Assembly: GCF_032362555.1 (NCBI RefSeq)
Contig: NC_083524.1
Location: forward strand, 7,178,001 to 7,242,000
Direction of reading: 5' to 3'
DNA length: 64,000 nt
Origin: Amyelois transitella
Lineage: Eukaryota > Arthropoda > Insecta > Lepidoptera > Pyralidae
The position numbers were made by a program, and so were the translations under genes. Of this stretch, positions 1-10,244 are shown one piece after another. Positions within the stretch are counted from its first letter, which is position 1. Every line of letters begins with the position of its first letter. The notes beneath the pieces were generated by a model. It was not told the origin of the DNA. It worked only from the letters and a program-made list of their open reading frames with translations, and did not search any database.

Positions 1-2
1 CT

Positions 3-272
3 TTCAAAAAAGTAGGTGAATGTACTAGTAGATCACTGCGGAACAATTACAAGTTGTCGATCCCAGCGCATCGGCTGGCTAAGGTAGGGAAATCATTTCT
101 GATTAATTGTATAAGATTTTATAATAAATTACCAAAAAGTGTTCTTGAAATGAATGATAGAAAATTCAAAAAGTACATTAAAGATGAGCTTTGTAGGAAA
201 GCTTATTACAGCACGGAGGATTATATTAATGATAAACATGTGTGGCCCGAGCTTGACATAATAGCCTCTTAA
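3..272 (+). pseudogene. C-terminal end of a non-LTR retrotransposon ORF2
   Basis: The frame is open from base 3 to the TAA at 270-272 (about 89 residues), so the protein is cut by the window edge. The sequence holds the RLAKVGKSF and FYNKLPKSV segments that close the reverse-transcriptase polyprotein of CR1/Jockey-group retrotransposons; the retrotransposon at 59132-62206 ends with a comparable block. Only the extreme C-terminus is visible, with no endonuclease or RT motif, so clade assignment is a guess. A 3' UTR and a short repeated tail follow. Confidence 0.7.
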
Positions 273-613
273 ATGCTTGTGCATTTTTGACATGGTGTTG
301 ACATAATTTGTACAGTTGTGTACATATTTTATTTTATCTTTATTTATTTGACGAAATATTCGTATTGAAATAACTAGTTCTACATTCATTCATGTTTTTT
401 AATGTAGACAATGTGTATTCGTCCATGATTTAGATTTAAGAGATCTATATTTGTACATTGACGTCCGATGAAAATGCTGCAGTGTAGTTTGTTCCGCCGC
501 TTCTTCTACACATGCGCTTTGGAAGCGGTAGTAGTTATAATTAGATTTAAGTGTTGTGACGTCAATAAGTGATACCTTGTATCCAATTTTGAAAATAAAT
601 CTATTCTATTCTA
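273..613 (+). mobile_element. 3' UTR and tail of the same non-LTR retrotransposon
   Basis: Non-coding sequence after the ORF2 stop, ending in AATAAA (about 594) and a short TCTAT-type microsatellite at about 598-613. Such simple-repeat tails end many CR1-group retrotransposons. Coding sequence of another element (gypsy gag) starts immediately after, so the tail marks the junction. Confidence 0.6.
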
Positions 614-1258
614 ATGGGAGAGGACGTCGTCGATTCAGTCGCTCGCAGTCGCGAGGTAGGACAACCCAGAGCAAAAGGTCAAACCCAAATTGGCTATGTT
701 TTTACCATTTTCTATACCAAGATAAGGCTACCAGGTGTATCGAACCTTGCAACTGGAAGGAGTCTGCTGCGGAAAACTAGAGGGAGTGCAGTCAGCGGCG
801 GATGATTGTACCACGAGCGAGCTCAACCGCTTCATCGTAAGAGACCGGAAATCGGGTATGAGATTTTTAATTGATTCTGGTGCTAATATTAGTGTTCTCC
901 CGGCGAAAATTGTTGTGCGTACCAAAAAGTGTGCGGATATCAAATATAGGTTATATGCGGTTAACGGGACGAAAATTAAATGTTATGGAACTAAAACTTT
1001 GGTGTTAGATTTAAATATATATGGACATTCGTAGTAGCTGATGTTAGGCAGCCTAAGCCTATATTAGGTAATGATATTTTGTCACATTGCAAATTGTTGG
1101 TTGATTTAAGTAACCGTAGATTAATAGATAATGTAACGACTCATAGAGTTGTTGAATCAATTGTAAATTGGAACGAATCATCGTTAAACACCATAGACAA
1201 TAATCATCCCATCTATGATATCATCTCACAGTTTCCCGATATTACGCGACCGATGTGT
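601..1258 (+). pseudogene. Ty3/gypsy gag zinc region plus aspartic protease fragment
   Basis: The first part (to the stop at 778-780) has an Arg/Ser-rich stretch followed by a CFYHF...CIEPCNW segment, the nucleocapsid-type motif at the end of insect gypsy Gag. The second part, in another frame (735-1034), has the retropepsin active site FLIDSGANISVLP (Asp of DSGA). A frameshift near 1034 moves the end of the protease (KPILGNDIL) into the frame that runs on to about 1258. Reverse transcriptase, RNase H and integrase are absent. The frameshift and truncation make it a dead fragment. Confidence 0.8.
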
Positions 1259-1594
1259 GGAATAACCTTATTTGTGATTGAACTTACCGGTTTTTAGTGG
1301 ACACACCCTAGTGACTTACTTTCACCTCATACATACATTCTCTATACATTACAGATATATTGCAACTTTAGAATTATAGAGACCTAATCCAATATTTTGA
1401 GATTTTGACTTTCCGTCATAGAATGACTTAAAACGACCATACCTACCAACTTTTATTAAAACAAAGGCCTATTTGCGCGTGAGAGGAGCTACGCGTACCC
1501 CAAACAAAAAAAAGTTTATCACAAGTTTGTACTGTTACACTGTAACTTGTTTTGAAAATATTTATATGAGTAATAGCACTCATAAATTTTTAAT
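1259..1594. other. unassigned stretch
   Basis: No ORF, repeat or RNA feature is recognised between the gypsy protease fragment and the degenerate transposase that follows. Confidence 0.5.
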
Positions 1595-2100
1595 AAAAGG
1601 ACACACCTAAAACGAAAGGGGATAACGTCCACAGACTTATAGAAAAGGAAATTTAAAAAAAAAAGTCTGGATCTATATACACACCGTACCAATATGTGAC
1701 ATTATTTAAAAGTGCCAGAAAAAATGGTTAACCATTTACTGTATTTGAGCTGACACATGACTTCTATATTGATATTAAAAAAATACAAGAGCAGTGGGGG
1801 TACAATTATAAAGACGACGAACACAAAAATAATGTTTTAGTGGAACGACATCAAGGTTCAGAAATTTTGTAAGATGGAGCTATTAATATAAAAGTTCTTA
1901 GACCCAAAATGAGTTCATAATGGTCAATTTAAGAAATAAATGAAAAAAAAATGGCTAATGCAGAAGATATAATACTTACCAAAGCATTTTCTCAAAGATT
2001 AGATTTAAGTGAGAATAAAAAGAAAGACTTATCTACGTGATCTCATTAATAACAATTTTATTCCTAGTTATTACGCAGATTTTTATAAAACTATAATTTA
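1595..2100 (+). pseudogene. degenerate C-terminus of an element-B-type transposase
   Basis: Across several frames this stretch matches the C-terminal part of the element B protein at 45330-45858. The block around GDNVHRLIEKEI, then the YTPYQYV and SARKNG segments, then IQEQWGYN, and finally LSENKKKDLS occur in the same order and spacing. Stops and frameshifts are frequent (for example the TAA near 1870 and TGA near 2038). Nucleotide similarity is also visible around 1605-1650. It is an old, unrelated insertion of the same family about 43 kb from the better copy. Confidence 0.7.
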
Positions 2101-2152
2101 ATTAGTACTAGATTTTGTTATTACTTATTATAATATGTTATTAAAATAATTA

Positions 2153-2361
2153 TGTGATCACAGAGAACTGAATAGAATAAAAAATTTCAAGTATTTTTCT
2201 ACAGTATTATGTACAATTTAATTTAATCAGTAGAAAACAATACGATTCTCTCTATAATTAGATTTTAAAATAAATAACTGAAAATATTATTGTGATTGAT
2301 ATACTGTGTCATGCGACTGAATCTCGAATGTGTTTGATTTCATAAATTCCTATATGAAACA
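2153..2361 (+). repeat. candidate 5' LTR of a gypsy-type element
   Basis: The block starts TGTGATC and ends CA. It is followed directly by TGGTGTCAGGTG (from 2362), which resembles the primer-binding site of insect Ty3/gypsy elements, and then by a gag ORF at 2520. No second LTR is seen, so the left boundary is an inference from the TG..CA rule. Confidence 0.45.
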
Positions 2362-2519
2362 TGGTGTCAGGTGAAAACAATATAAAAAAGATCCTTAGTG
2401 TTGTATTTAGTGTAAAACACAAAAAGAAAATAATATAATATTAGTAATAAAATATCTATATGTACTTCATAGTTGGGGCAGCTTGAGGTCGGCTAAGGGG
2501 TGCTAAGAAATAAAAGATA

Positions 2520-2981
2520 ATGGAAGACAACAAAATGGAAAAAATAATGATAGGATCCATAAAGCCGCCTGTGGGATATACAATAATTGATGGAGACTCA
2601 TGGAAAAAGTATAAGCAGATATTCAACCTATATTTAGTAGCAACAGGGTTGGAAAAAGAAGAGGATGAAAGAAAAATTGCAGTTTTCCTATCATGTGCAG
2701 GAGACGAGATGCTGGATGTATACAATGGATTAGGAGTGATAAAGAGTTGGAAGGCATTAGAGGAAAATCTGAACAATCACTTTGGTACCAAAAATAACAC
2801 AGTGGCCAATAGTTACAATTTTTTTAATTTAAGGCAAGAGGAAGTAGAAAATGTAGATCGTTTTATTACAAGGCTTAGGAATGCAGCTAATAACTGTGAT
2901 TTTAAAGAAGCAAAGAGATTGATAAGAGGTATGTTAACAATAGGAGTAAAAGACGTTAGTCTCAAGGAAAGATTATTATGA
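2520..2981 (+). CDS. gypsy-type Gag, truncated
   Basis: An open frame of 153 codons. Residues about 15-100 have the capsid pattern of Ty3/gypsy Gag proteins found in insects: GDSWKKYKQIFNLYL, FLSCAGDEMLDVYN, WKALEENLNNHF, with later FITRLRNAANNCDF. The frame stops just before the sharp inverted repeat at 2994, where other sequence takes over; zinc knuckle, protease and pol are missing. It is therefore a 5' fragment of an element that began at the LTR near 2153. It may still be transcribed but is not autonomous. Confidence 0.75.
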   Translation: MEDNKMEKIMIGSIKPPVGYTIIDGDSWKKYKQIFNLYLVATGLEKEEDERKIAVFLSCAGDEMLDVYNGLGVIKSWKALEENLNNHFGTKNNTVANSYNFFNLRQEEVENVDRFITRLRNAANNCDFKEAKRLIRGMLTIGVKDVSLKERLL

Positions 2982-2993
2982 GAAACACATAAG

Positions 2994-3042
2994 AAAAAAA
3001 CTGACAGAGCAAGCCTGAAGGGCTTGCTCTGTCAGTTTTTTT
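2994..3042. repeat. perfect 22-bp inverted repeat with 5-nt loop
   Basis: The left arm 2994-3015 is seven A followed by CTGACAGAGCAAGCC. The loop is TGAAG (3016-3020). The right arm 3021-3042 is the exact reverse complement ending in seven T. It lies exactly at the junction of a truncated gag and an LTR-like block. Although it looks like a bacterial terminator, the setting is eukaryotic; a fold-back repair product is more likely. Confidence 0.9.
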
Positions 3043-3275
3043 CACCCCCTCACAGCGCCTCAGTCCCGAGCGCAGCTCTCATAGGCAGTCCACCTTAGAA
3101 GCTCTTGCAGAGCGGTTGCCTCCATAACGTTATAAATCGTGTAAATCTATCCAGTAAATAAAACAAGTTGTTCATGTACATCCATTCAGTGAATAAAGCT
3201 AAGTTTCCTTAAATAATATTTTTTTTTAAGACTTTCAACGCTGCCCGCGTAACATTTGGTGGCAAAGCCGTGGGA
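3031..3275 (+). repeat. candidate gypsy 5' LTR and primer-binding site
   Basis: Begins TGTCAG, holds AATAAA-type signals (about 3157 and 3193) and ends AACA at 3254, followed by TGGTGGCAAAGCCGTGGGA (3257-3275), a typical primer-binding-site context. The matching gag is at 8343-8985; element A (3394-8256) sits in the leader between the two. Confidence 0.55.
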
Positions 3276-3423
3276 TCCGACATCCTAAATCAGGCTCGCT
3301 CGTGAACTCACCCCCGGATCCCGTAAAATCCTAAATAAATCCAAAATAAAATAGATAATCCAGTGCAGTGAATGTAAAGTGTTCATAACATTTGTGACTG
3401 TGTCTAGTAAAAGGGACCACTTT

Positions 3424-3892
3424 GACGATTCTAGTTTCCGAGTTATATGCATTTTTACAAAATTTGCCGAAAATATGTAAAATGGATTTTTGTTACTAAT
3501 CGGTTATTAATACCTTAAATATCATTTTGTGTAAAATAATACCTGTATAATTACAATATTTCAATATCCTAATAGGTCACGAAGTTTAGTACCAAGGGTA
3601 CCACTTTAAGGTAATATTTTACAGGCGAAATATTTTGATTTATTTCGATCGCTGTTATGCAGGGAAGTGAAATAATAAGTTGAGGGTAGGATAAGGGGGG
3701 CGGGGGGCGAAGATTGGGCGGTAAGCGTGGCGCGGCGCGCGCGTCGCTCACTCAGTTAGCTGGCCGGCGCGTACTCGTACGCACATGTTAGTTGAGCATT
3801 GCCACGCGCCGTAAAACATCGTGATTTTTATCTATGCGAGCTGCGAATATACATTGTGTTTAAGTACCAAGTTTATAACGTCACATTTCATC
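3424..3892 (+). promoter_or_regulatory. 5' non-coding region of element A
   Basis: AT-rich to 3680, then a GC-rich stretch (3695-3810) just before the first exon, as expected of a promoter/5' UTR. No TATA box is clear. Confidence 0.35.
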
Positions 3893-4001
3893 ATGGAAGA
3901 CGATACTCAAATTTTGTTTACTGAATATGATGGCGATCAGCAGCAAACACTACAAACAACAGCTTCACATTCAGCACAGACATCGACGACGAAACCAAAA
4001 G
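3893..4001 (+). CDS. element A gene, exon 1
   Basis: The start codon at 3893 opens 36 codons rich in Gln and Thr, ending in phase 1 at 4001 followed by GTAAGT, a strong donor. The downstream acceptor at 5072 (TTGTTATAG) joins it in frame to the transposase exon. The acceptor at 4594 (TTGTTACAG) also continues the same phase for a few codons. It gives the N-terminus of the transposase and possibly of a second product. Confidence 0.65.
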
Positions 4002-4594
4002 GTAAGTTAAATCATTTCATTTCATAAAAATAGGTGATTATACCAAGGCAGGTATACCAAGAGACAGTAATAATAATACTCCATCTGTTTAGGTAGGTAT
4101 TTAACATACTTTAAACAAAAAATTATCACAATCAATACATAGTAGGTATAAATTGGAGTCGCCCTCCACGTCTGTCTGTCTCTCTGTGTCATTATAGTAA
4201 AATATTAGCGTCGCAATGGTTTATGCGCGGTGAACTTAAATGCGCAGAGTAAAATACTTATTAGTTTTTTACGTTGCTGACAAACTGAACGGTAATAAGT
4301 TTATCTATTTATTATTTAATAGCCCGATATTTCGATGATATAATCGTTTATAGGTACTGTTTTAGGCATATTAAACACGTTGTTAAGTAGGTAGGGTATA
4401 TAGATTTATTTTTGGTGCGCCTATTCAAAACCTACTCGAGCGGCTCGCGCGCTTTGAAGGTCACGTGGTGGCACTAGCGGCGTCGTTGTCAAAGCTTTTA
4501 TGATTTGGCGCGGGAGTGCCAGTGTAGGAAAACTCCTTCCAGCGTGCTTAGCAATCCTATTTTAAGTAAAAAATAGTTTTTTTTTTGTTACAGC

Positions 4595-4970
4595 ACAACA
4601 TAAAGGCACTCAAACACGGGAAACTGAAATAAGGTTTTCCAGTACGTGCTCAAAAAATGAGATTGTTTATTCCACTCGGGACTTACCCCAAATAAATAAC
4701 TATCCCGGTCAGTGCATTTCAGATCCTCGAAACGAAGATGTAGCCAGAATAATTTTATATGAGTTGGAGCGTTTGCCTGAAAAACACCGCATTAGTGCTT
4801 TTGCCATAATTTTCAATGATATAAAAAAAATTCACGATGAAGTGTCTTCTCAGCCTGTTGTTACTGATAGCAATACTCGTGTAAACGCTGAAGAGGCAAG
4901 GAAACGTGACTTACAACAAAGAGTTTTAAGAAACATGGCGAGAGTGTTTGGCGATGAGGAGTTAAAGTAA
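4595..4970 (+). CDS. element A optional exon: small protein with BESS-like helix region
   Basis: Follows a polypyrimidine tract and TTACAG acceptor. The frame is open from 4605 to the TAA at 4968-4970. Residues near RIILYELERLPEKHRISAF and the following helix resemble the C-terminal BESS protein-interaction motif of MADF/BESS proteins, but this is a weak call. To join exon 1 in frame one base would have to shift near 4602-4620, so this copy is probably damaged. It would be skipped in the mRNA for the transposase (exon at 5073). Functions as a second transposon protein are inferred only. Confidence 0.4.
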
Positions 4971-5072
4971 CTTTTGTGTAGGTATGTCACGTCTCACGCT
5001 CAAGTAATAGTTACTTAATAAATTTTGTAGTCTCATATCAATAGTGTTTCACCAATTTTTTTTTTGTTATAG

Positions 5073-7247
5073 ATGGAGCTTCTCATGGAAAATTGGAGTG
5101 TGATTACGGTCAATGCACAGACATAGATTTAAGAAATTTTGAACAGGAGTATTTAAAATTCATAAAAAAAAATTCTGATGAAGAAAATCATGAGCCTCCT
5201 ATCGATGATAGATGCGAAATAACTGGCGTTGAATTAGTTGTACCAGAAGACCCATCTCGTAATTTTTTTTCTGATACTGACGATTTTCTCAACCAATTGG
5301 AAAACCATGAAGAACAACGGATATTTATCGACGGTTGCGGCTGTGCTATGTCATGCCAAGAAAAATTTCCCCGTGAAGCTGTGCTACAGTCCAGATTAGA
5401 ATCACAGGAAATGAATACCAAATGCGACCTAGGCCATAATCATTTAAATTTGTTTACTATGGGTGCTCTTAATGCTCTAACTCGTCAAGGGTCCAATACT
5501 CTTAAAACAAACAAAAACAAAACAAAGGTAAGGAAAGCAGCTCATACAACTTTTTTTTTTCAAGGCATAGCTGTTTGTAAGAACTTTTTTCAGTTTGTTT
5601 ATGCATTAGGGGAAAAAAGATACAAAAATATTAAGAGCAAAGTACTTAAAGGAAATTTAGCAACAGTGTCCTCTCCTCATAATTTCACGTTGATAAGAAC
5701 CAATAATGCCCAGCAAACAATTGATGCTGTATTATTCAAAAAATCTTTCTCAGAACAAAATTCATTAGTCTTGCCAGGCCGCGTTCCAAGTTTTCATAAT
5801 CCTGACTTACATATTTTACCCAGTTCAATGAATAAACGATACGTGTATGATAAGTACCAAGAAGCGAGCAAATTGTCCGAAAGAGATGCTGTGAGTTTAA
5901 GAACTTGGTACAGATTATGGCAAACCTATGCTCCAAATATTGTCATTCAAAAGCCTCGAACGGACCTGTGTACAAAATGCCAAGAAAATATTACAGCTTT
6001 AGGTAAAATGCAAGGCTTAGATGAAAATGAAAAGCGCGGATTGATTGAAAAATCGTCCCAACATTTAGATTTAGTTCAAACTGAACGTGCCTATTACAAA
6101 CAATTGATTGACACGTCAGCAGATGTATTCGGAAACCGGAAACTAGGGCAAAACCAGCCATGCTCATCGCCAGGAAAAATGCATTACTCGTTTGATTTTG
6201 CGCAACAGGTACATTTGCCTCATAGCTCACAGCAAGTTGGACCTCTTTACTTTTTGGCGGGATATAAAATCGGTTTGTTTGGCATAGCCGCGGAGCCACT
6301 AAAACAATTTGTGTTATATATCATCCCAGAAGCTTGCAATACTGGAAAAGGTTCGAATACCGTAATCTCACTCCTAGACCACTTTTTCAATAATTTTGGG
6401 CTGGGTGAAACAGACGTCATTTGTCATGCTGATAATTGTAGCGGTCAAAATAAAAATAACTTCATGATGCAGTACGCATTATGGCGTACACTAACGGGGA
6501 AACATAAATCATTTCAACTTTCTTTTTTGCCCGTTGGACATACCAAATTCGCGCCGGATTTATACTTCGGACTATTTAAAAAAAAGTTCCGTCTTTCCAA
6601 TTCAAACACAGCCAGAGATGTGTTGGAGTGCGCCGTTTCAGCTTGCCATAATTCAGACACAGTTACGGCAGTTCTTGTCGGTAATGAAACTGGTGATATA
6701 ATGAATGTGCATTCATACAATTGGGCCGATTTCTTTAAAAAGAAATCTCCGCAAAGCGTGACACAGCTGCTCTCTTACAACCATTTCAAAGCGTCTATTG
6801 ATGATCCTGGAGTCCTGCATTGCACCAAAAAGTTTGATGATCAAGATGTTAAAAACGTCGCAGTTTTTAATTCCACTTGTGATTTCACACAAAATGCTAG
6901 TCCGACTGTAATACCTCCTTACAAGGCTATCGTTTGAGCGACAACAGTATTTGTTCCAAAAAATTCGTGTCTATGTTTCCCCTGAGGCTCAAAATGTCTT
7001 GTGTCCAGAACCTATAAAAATCGTTGCAATAAGTGCTATAGAAGATCCGTTACTTGACGTCGAAATGCCGCTCATAGATACTGAATCAGCCACCCCGTCG
7101 ACGTCGGCGCTCACAGTAGTGGAAAGCCAAAAACGAAAAACACCCAAATGCGGCTACTGTGGTGAAATGGGCCACAGAAATCAAAAAAGGAGTAATGTAT
7201 ATTTTTGTAAAAAAAGAGAACTTGATGAGCGCCTTGAATCCAGTTAA
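5073..7247 (+). CDS. element A transposase-like protein (DUF7869-like, GQNK motif), one frameshift
   Basis: The main exon starts after a TTATAG acceptor at 5072 and is open to the TGA at 6935-6937. A one-base shift near 6930 continues it (FERQQYLFQKIR...) to 7247 with a C-terminal zinc-knuckle-like CGYCGEMGHRN. In order: a Cys-rich N-terminal part (GCGCAMSCQEKF), LPGRVPSF, a CTKCQ pair, then a probable RNase H fold. Candidate acidic residues are the Asp of YSFDFAQQ, of HADNCSGQNKNN and of HTKFAPDLYFG. From memory the core matches the Pfam domain of unknown function DUF7869, common in animal transposons. It would cut and paste element A; the frameshift makes this copy doubtful. Confidence 0.75.
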
Positions 7248-8226
7248 CTGTATTTACCAAGTAAAAAAATGTGATTTATTTTGATTATAGTAAGTACTTT
7301 AATTTGACAAGTTGTTGTGTGTGATTTTTTTATTTTTGTAAACAAGTAAAGTTTAGTGACAAAGTGGTACCTGACTTAGTATATTAATTATTTTTTCCTT
7401 AGAAATGTATAAAATGTAGAAGAAACTTACTTTAATGTTGAAAAATATTTACTTTACTATTTAACATAGTGACAACACGTTATATTTTATTATAAAAACA
7501 TGTTAAATAGTAGTTATTTTACTTGTGACACTAAACTTTACTAAGCCCCCCAAGTGGTACCCTAATTATTCTTCCATAGTAAAATGATCGTCAAACCACT
7601 AAACTTAAAACACGATAATTTCTCTAAATATTGCATTAAGTATCGTTAATTATGTTTGGATCTCTGTGCTAAAGTATATTTTGGCTAATTTTGTGATATA
7701 ACTTAAAAAATATATATTATTTAGTTGATTTTTGTTTATGAGACTGATTAGAACTGATTTATAGAAATGTTAGTATTTTCGATTAAAAACATAGAAAATA
7801 CTGGTCTTTTTTTATTTTTTCCCTTCTATTATTGCCTAAAATATATTACCATAATTAATAATTCATTGTTTAAAAGGTATTTTCTTAAGATTATGAGTAA
7901 TTAAGATACTTGATTTTTTTCCTACTCCTGCAAGTTCTTCCTTGACTACCTTCCAAATCATTATAGTTATTGAGACCATTGATGCCTGAATTTAATCTTT
8001 GATAATACTAGATTAGCTTGATACCAATCATTCCATAACTTCCTAGTAGAAGTGTATTTTTCACGAGCATAAACTTTAAAATCAATTTTCTCGACTCGTA
8101 CATTTTGCCTACTGCATGTTTAAAAATGTATAAAAAAATAATTATTGCACCTAGGAAAACGATTCTTTTTTTACTGAATAGCTAATTTTACCTAGTTTTA
8201 GGAGATATTAATAACTCCATACCGGT
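7248..8226 (+). other. 3' non-coding region of element A
   Basis: AT-rich, no ORF of note. It contains subterminal copies of AAGTGGTACC (about 7361 and 7552) that are inverted relative to the copy near 3600. Confidence 0.6.
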
Positions 8227-8342
8227 AAAGTGGTCCCTTTTCCCAGACACAGTCACATTTTATTGCTTGTTACTTTAGGGTTCTGTTAGACTTAATTTTT
8301 TGCGAACCAAAAGAATTATTGTAGCATAATCATCATCTTATA

Positions 8343-8985
8343 ATGCCAAAAGTGCCTAAGGTTGAGGAAGGCGAGCTATCCCTTAAAATCCCTGATCTAA
8401 CAGCTAGTGATACGGAAGAAAAATCAAAATCCGGCCCCAGCTCTCCTCTTATCACAAGAAGGACCACAGCCGCTCTCGCGATGTCTACTTTAGAATTAAA
8501 TGTTATTTTTAAATTTATTAAATCATACGATGGTAGTTGGGAGACCCTTAATTACTAGTTAATTGCGATAATGCTTTAAACTTAGCTACCAAAACTCAGA
8601 AACCCATTTTATTTAAATTCATTTTAAGTCAGTCAAATGGCAAAGCCGAAGTAGCATGTTTTATAAAAGAATTTCTATCCTGGGAACAACTAAGAGAATT
8701 CTTAAAAACACAGTTCAGTGAGCGTAAACATTACTCACATCTTTTAACCGACCTTCAAGAAAATACGAGTAAACAAGGTCCTCAAGAAACAGTTAATGTT
8801 TATGCTCTGAGAACGGAAACATATCTCTCTCAATTAGGTACTTATCGAAATATCACTTTCTACTTCTAAATCCAAAGAATTCCCTGGCCGCACCGCAGCC
8901 ATGGAAGACCTGGCACTTCATCACTTCATAATGGGGCTCCATCACCATATATCCAACATCAATGAACAAAAAAATGGACATTAAA
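8343..8985 (+). pseudogene. gypsy Gag continuing from the LTR at 3031
   Basis: The ATG at 8343 opens a Lys/Glu/Ser-rich N-terminus. The frame is lost near 8556 and the capsid-like part continues in a second frame (NCDNALNLA, KPILFKFILS, FLKTQFSERKHY, LTDLQENTS). A later block has GRTAAMEDLALHHFIMGLH. This is the capsid pattern of a lepidopteran gypsy Gag. Its upstream leader was split by element A. At about 8985 it is cut by a piggyBac fragment. Confidence 0.75.
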
Positions 8986-8989
8986 AGTT

Positions 8990-9403
8990 TTGATTCACTT
9001 TTTAGATCTCTCAATCGTTAATTCTTGGAGGCTTTACAAGAACGATTGTGTCGCAAATAAATTTCCCAGAAAAGACACAATGCCACTTCTTGACTTCCGC
9101 ATGGATGTTGCTAACAGTTTATCATCTTTACCCGATCGTAGACCAAGAGAAGATTGCGACGAAGATATAACTGCTCGAGTACCTCGTCGGGATTATAAAA
9201 TATATAGGCCATCATTAGCACCCACGGAATCAAAAAGATATGATGGCTATGAACATTACCCTATTAGTGATGATATAAAAGCGCCGAGATCTTGCAGATT
9301 AGAAGACTGTAACAGTCGATCTAAAATAAAATGCGAGAAATGTGATGTTTATTTGTGTTTGTCTCGTAACAAAAATTGTTTTAAGACTTATCATAAGAAG
9401 TAG
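8990..9403 (+). pseudogene. piggyBac transposase C-terminus (subfamily 2)
   Basis: Starts within the end of the catalytic domain (FLDLSIVNSWRLYK, the helix after the third Asp in piggyBac proteins) and runs to the TAG at 9401-9403. The Cys-rich C-terminal domain is complete: CRLEDCNSRSKIKCEKCDVYLCLSRNKNCF then YHKK. The catalytic Asp residues and the N-terminal two thirds are absent. It resembles the remnant at 40110-40615 more than the gene at 10417. Confidence 0.85.
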
Positions 9404-9844
9404 ACTGATTTTCTCTGTCTCTAATTTTTTTGAAAGCTTATTTGTCGGTTGCATCGTCAACCAAGAAATTTCGGAGCCCTGGGCCCGGTTTCTACTTATT
9501 AATAAGGCTGATTAATGTTACTAAATATAGTTCCTAAAAAAATTGCCGAAACTGTAACGGTTGATCTCTTTAAAATTTATGTTATAAGAATAAATACTTG
9601 GTATAGTACAAATTATTACTAAAAAGAAGTTGTTTTTTATATTTTTTTACTATAAATAAAGAGTATATCTCAGAAACTTGTTTTATTTTCATAATTCCTG
9701 AAGCTCACGATCGTGAGGGTCTGATTGTGGGAGACCAGCACCAACAGGATTTTTTTCATTATTTTTCCTATCTGTTATGAATGCTAACAAAACGAATATA
9801 CCACATTTTAACAGTATTTAAAAGAATTTCATCTCTCGGGTGTA
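9404..9844. other. non-coding, probable piggyBac 3' region
   Basis: AT-rich sequence following the piggyBac fragment, with a CTCACGATCGTGAG palindrome near 9705-9718 that may belong to the lost piggyBac end. No gene seen. Confidence 0.4.
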
Positions 9845-10222
9845 AAGGTTTATAAACAAGAAGGAGGTAAATACAGCTTTGTGCCATTTTATAGATACAA
9901 GCCATTTTTCATACTGTCACTGCAAATCAAAAATCGCGAATCTTGCCTGTGCATCAAATGTTACAATTTAGAAATGTTATTTTGGGCATTATTTAAAAAT
10001 AAAATTTTCACAAATAATATTAATTCGAAAAATGACGTCCTTAGTATTTTGTCTTGTGACATAAAATCATACAATTGTATGTACGGTCACTGTGAATCAT
10101 GCAAACAATTAAATTTGAGTTTTGAACGTAAAGAAGATATATCCCTTCATTGCATCTTGATGGAAATTTCTATCAAACAGTTCACAGGTAAAAAAAGAAT
10201 ACAAATCAGTAATCCCTGTTGA
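9845..10222 (+). pseudogene. family 3 transposase fragment (middle region)
   Basis: Matches residues about 295-390 of the family 3 protein at 52453: EGGKYSFVPFYRYKPFF, then CLCIKCYNLE and CMYGHCESCKQL keep the same Cys spacing. It lies directly upstream of a piggyBac element, and more of the same family resumes at 12615, so the piggyBac probably inserted into this copy. Confidence 0.75.
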
Positions 10223-10244
10223 TATTTTTGTGTCTAGCAATTAT

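Larger units (their letters stand above)
3394..8256 (+). mobile_element. element A: DNA transposon with 30-bp TIRs and 4-bp target duplication
   Basis: The ends are inverted repeats: 3394-3423 starts GTGACTGTGTCT and contains AAAAGGGACCACTTT, and 8227-8256 is its reverse complement with two differences in 30. ATTT lies directly outside both ends (3390-3393, 8257-8260), a plausible 4-bp target site duplication. Inverted copies of GTACCACTTT also occur subterminally (about 3600, 7360, 7553). The element is 4863 bp and carries the spliced gene 3893-7247. A 4-bp duplication fits Sola-type elements among others; superfamily assignment is open. Confidence 0.85.

Noticed and set aside
2994-3042. Intrinsic bacterial terminator
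   Set aside because: The hairpin with T-run looks like one, but all surrounding genes are eukaryotic transposon genes with introns; there is no operon to terminate.
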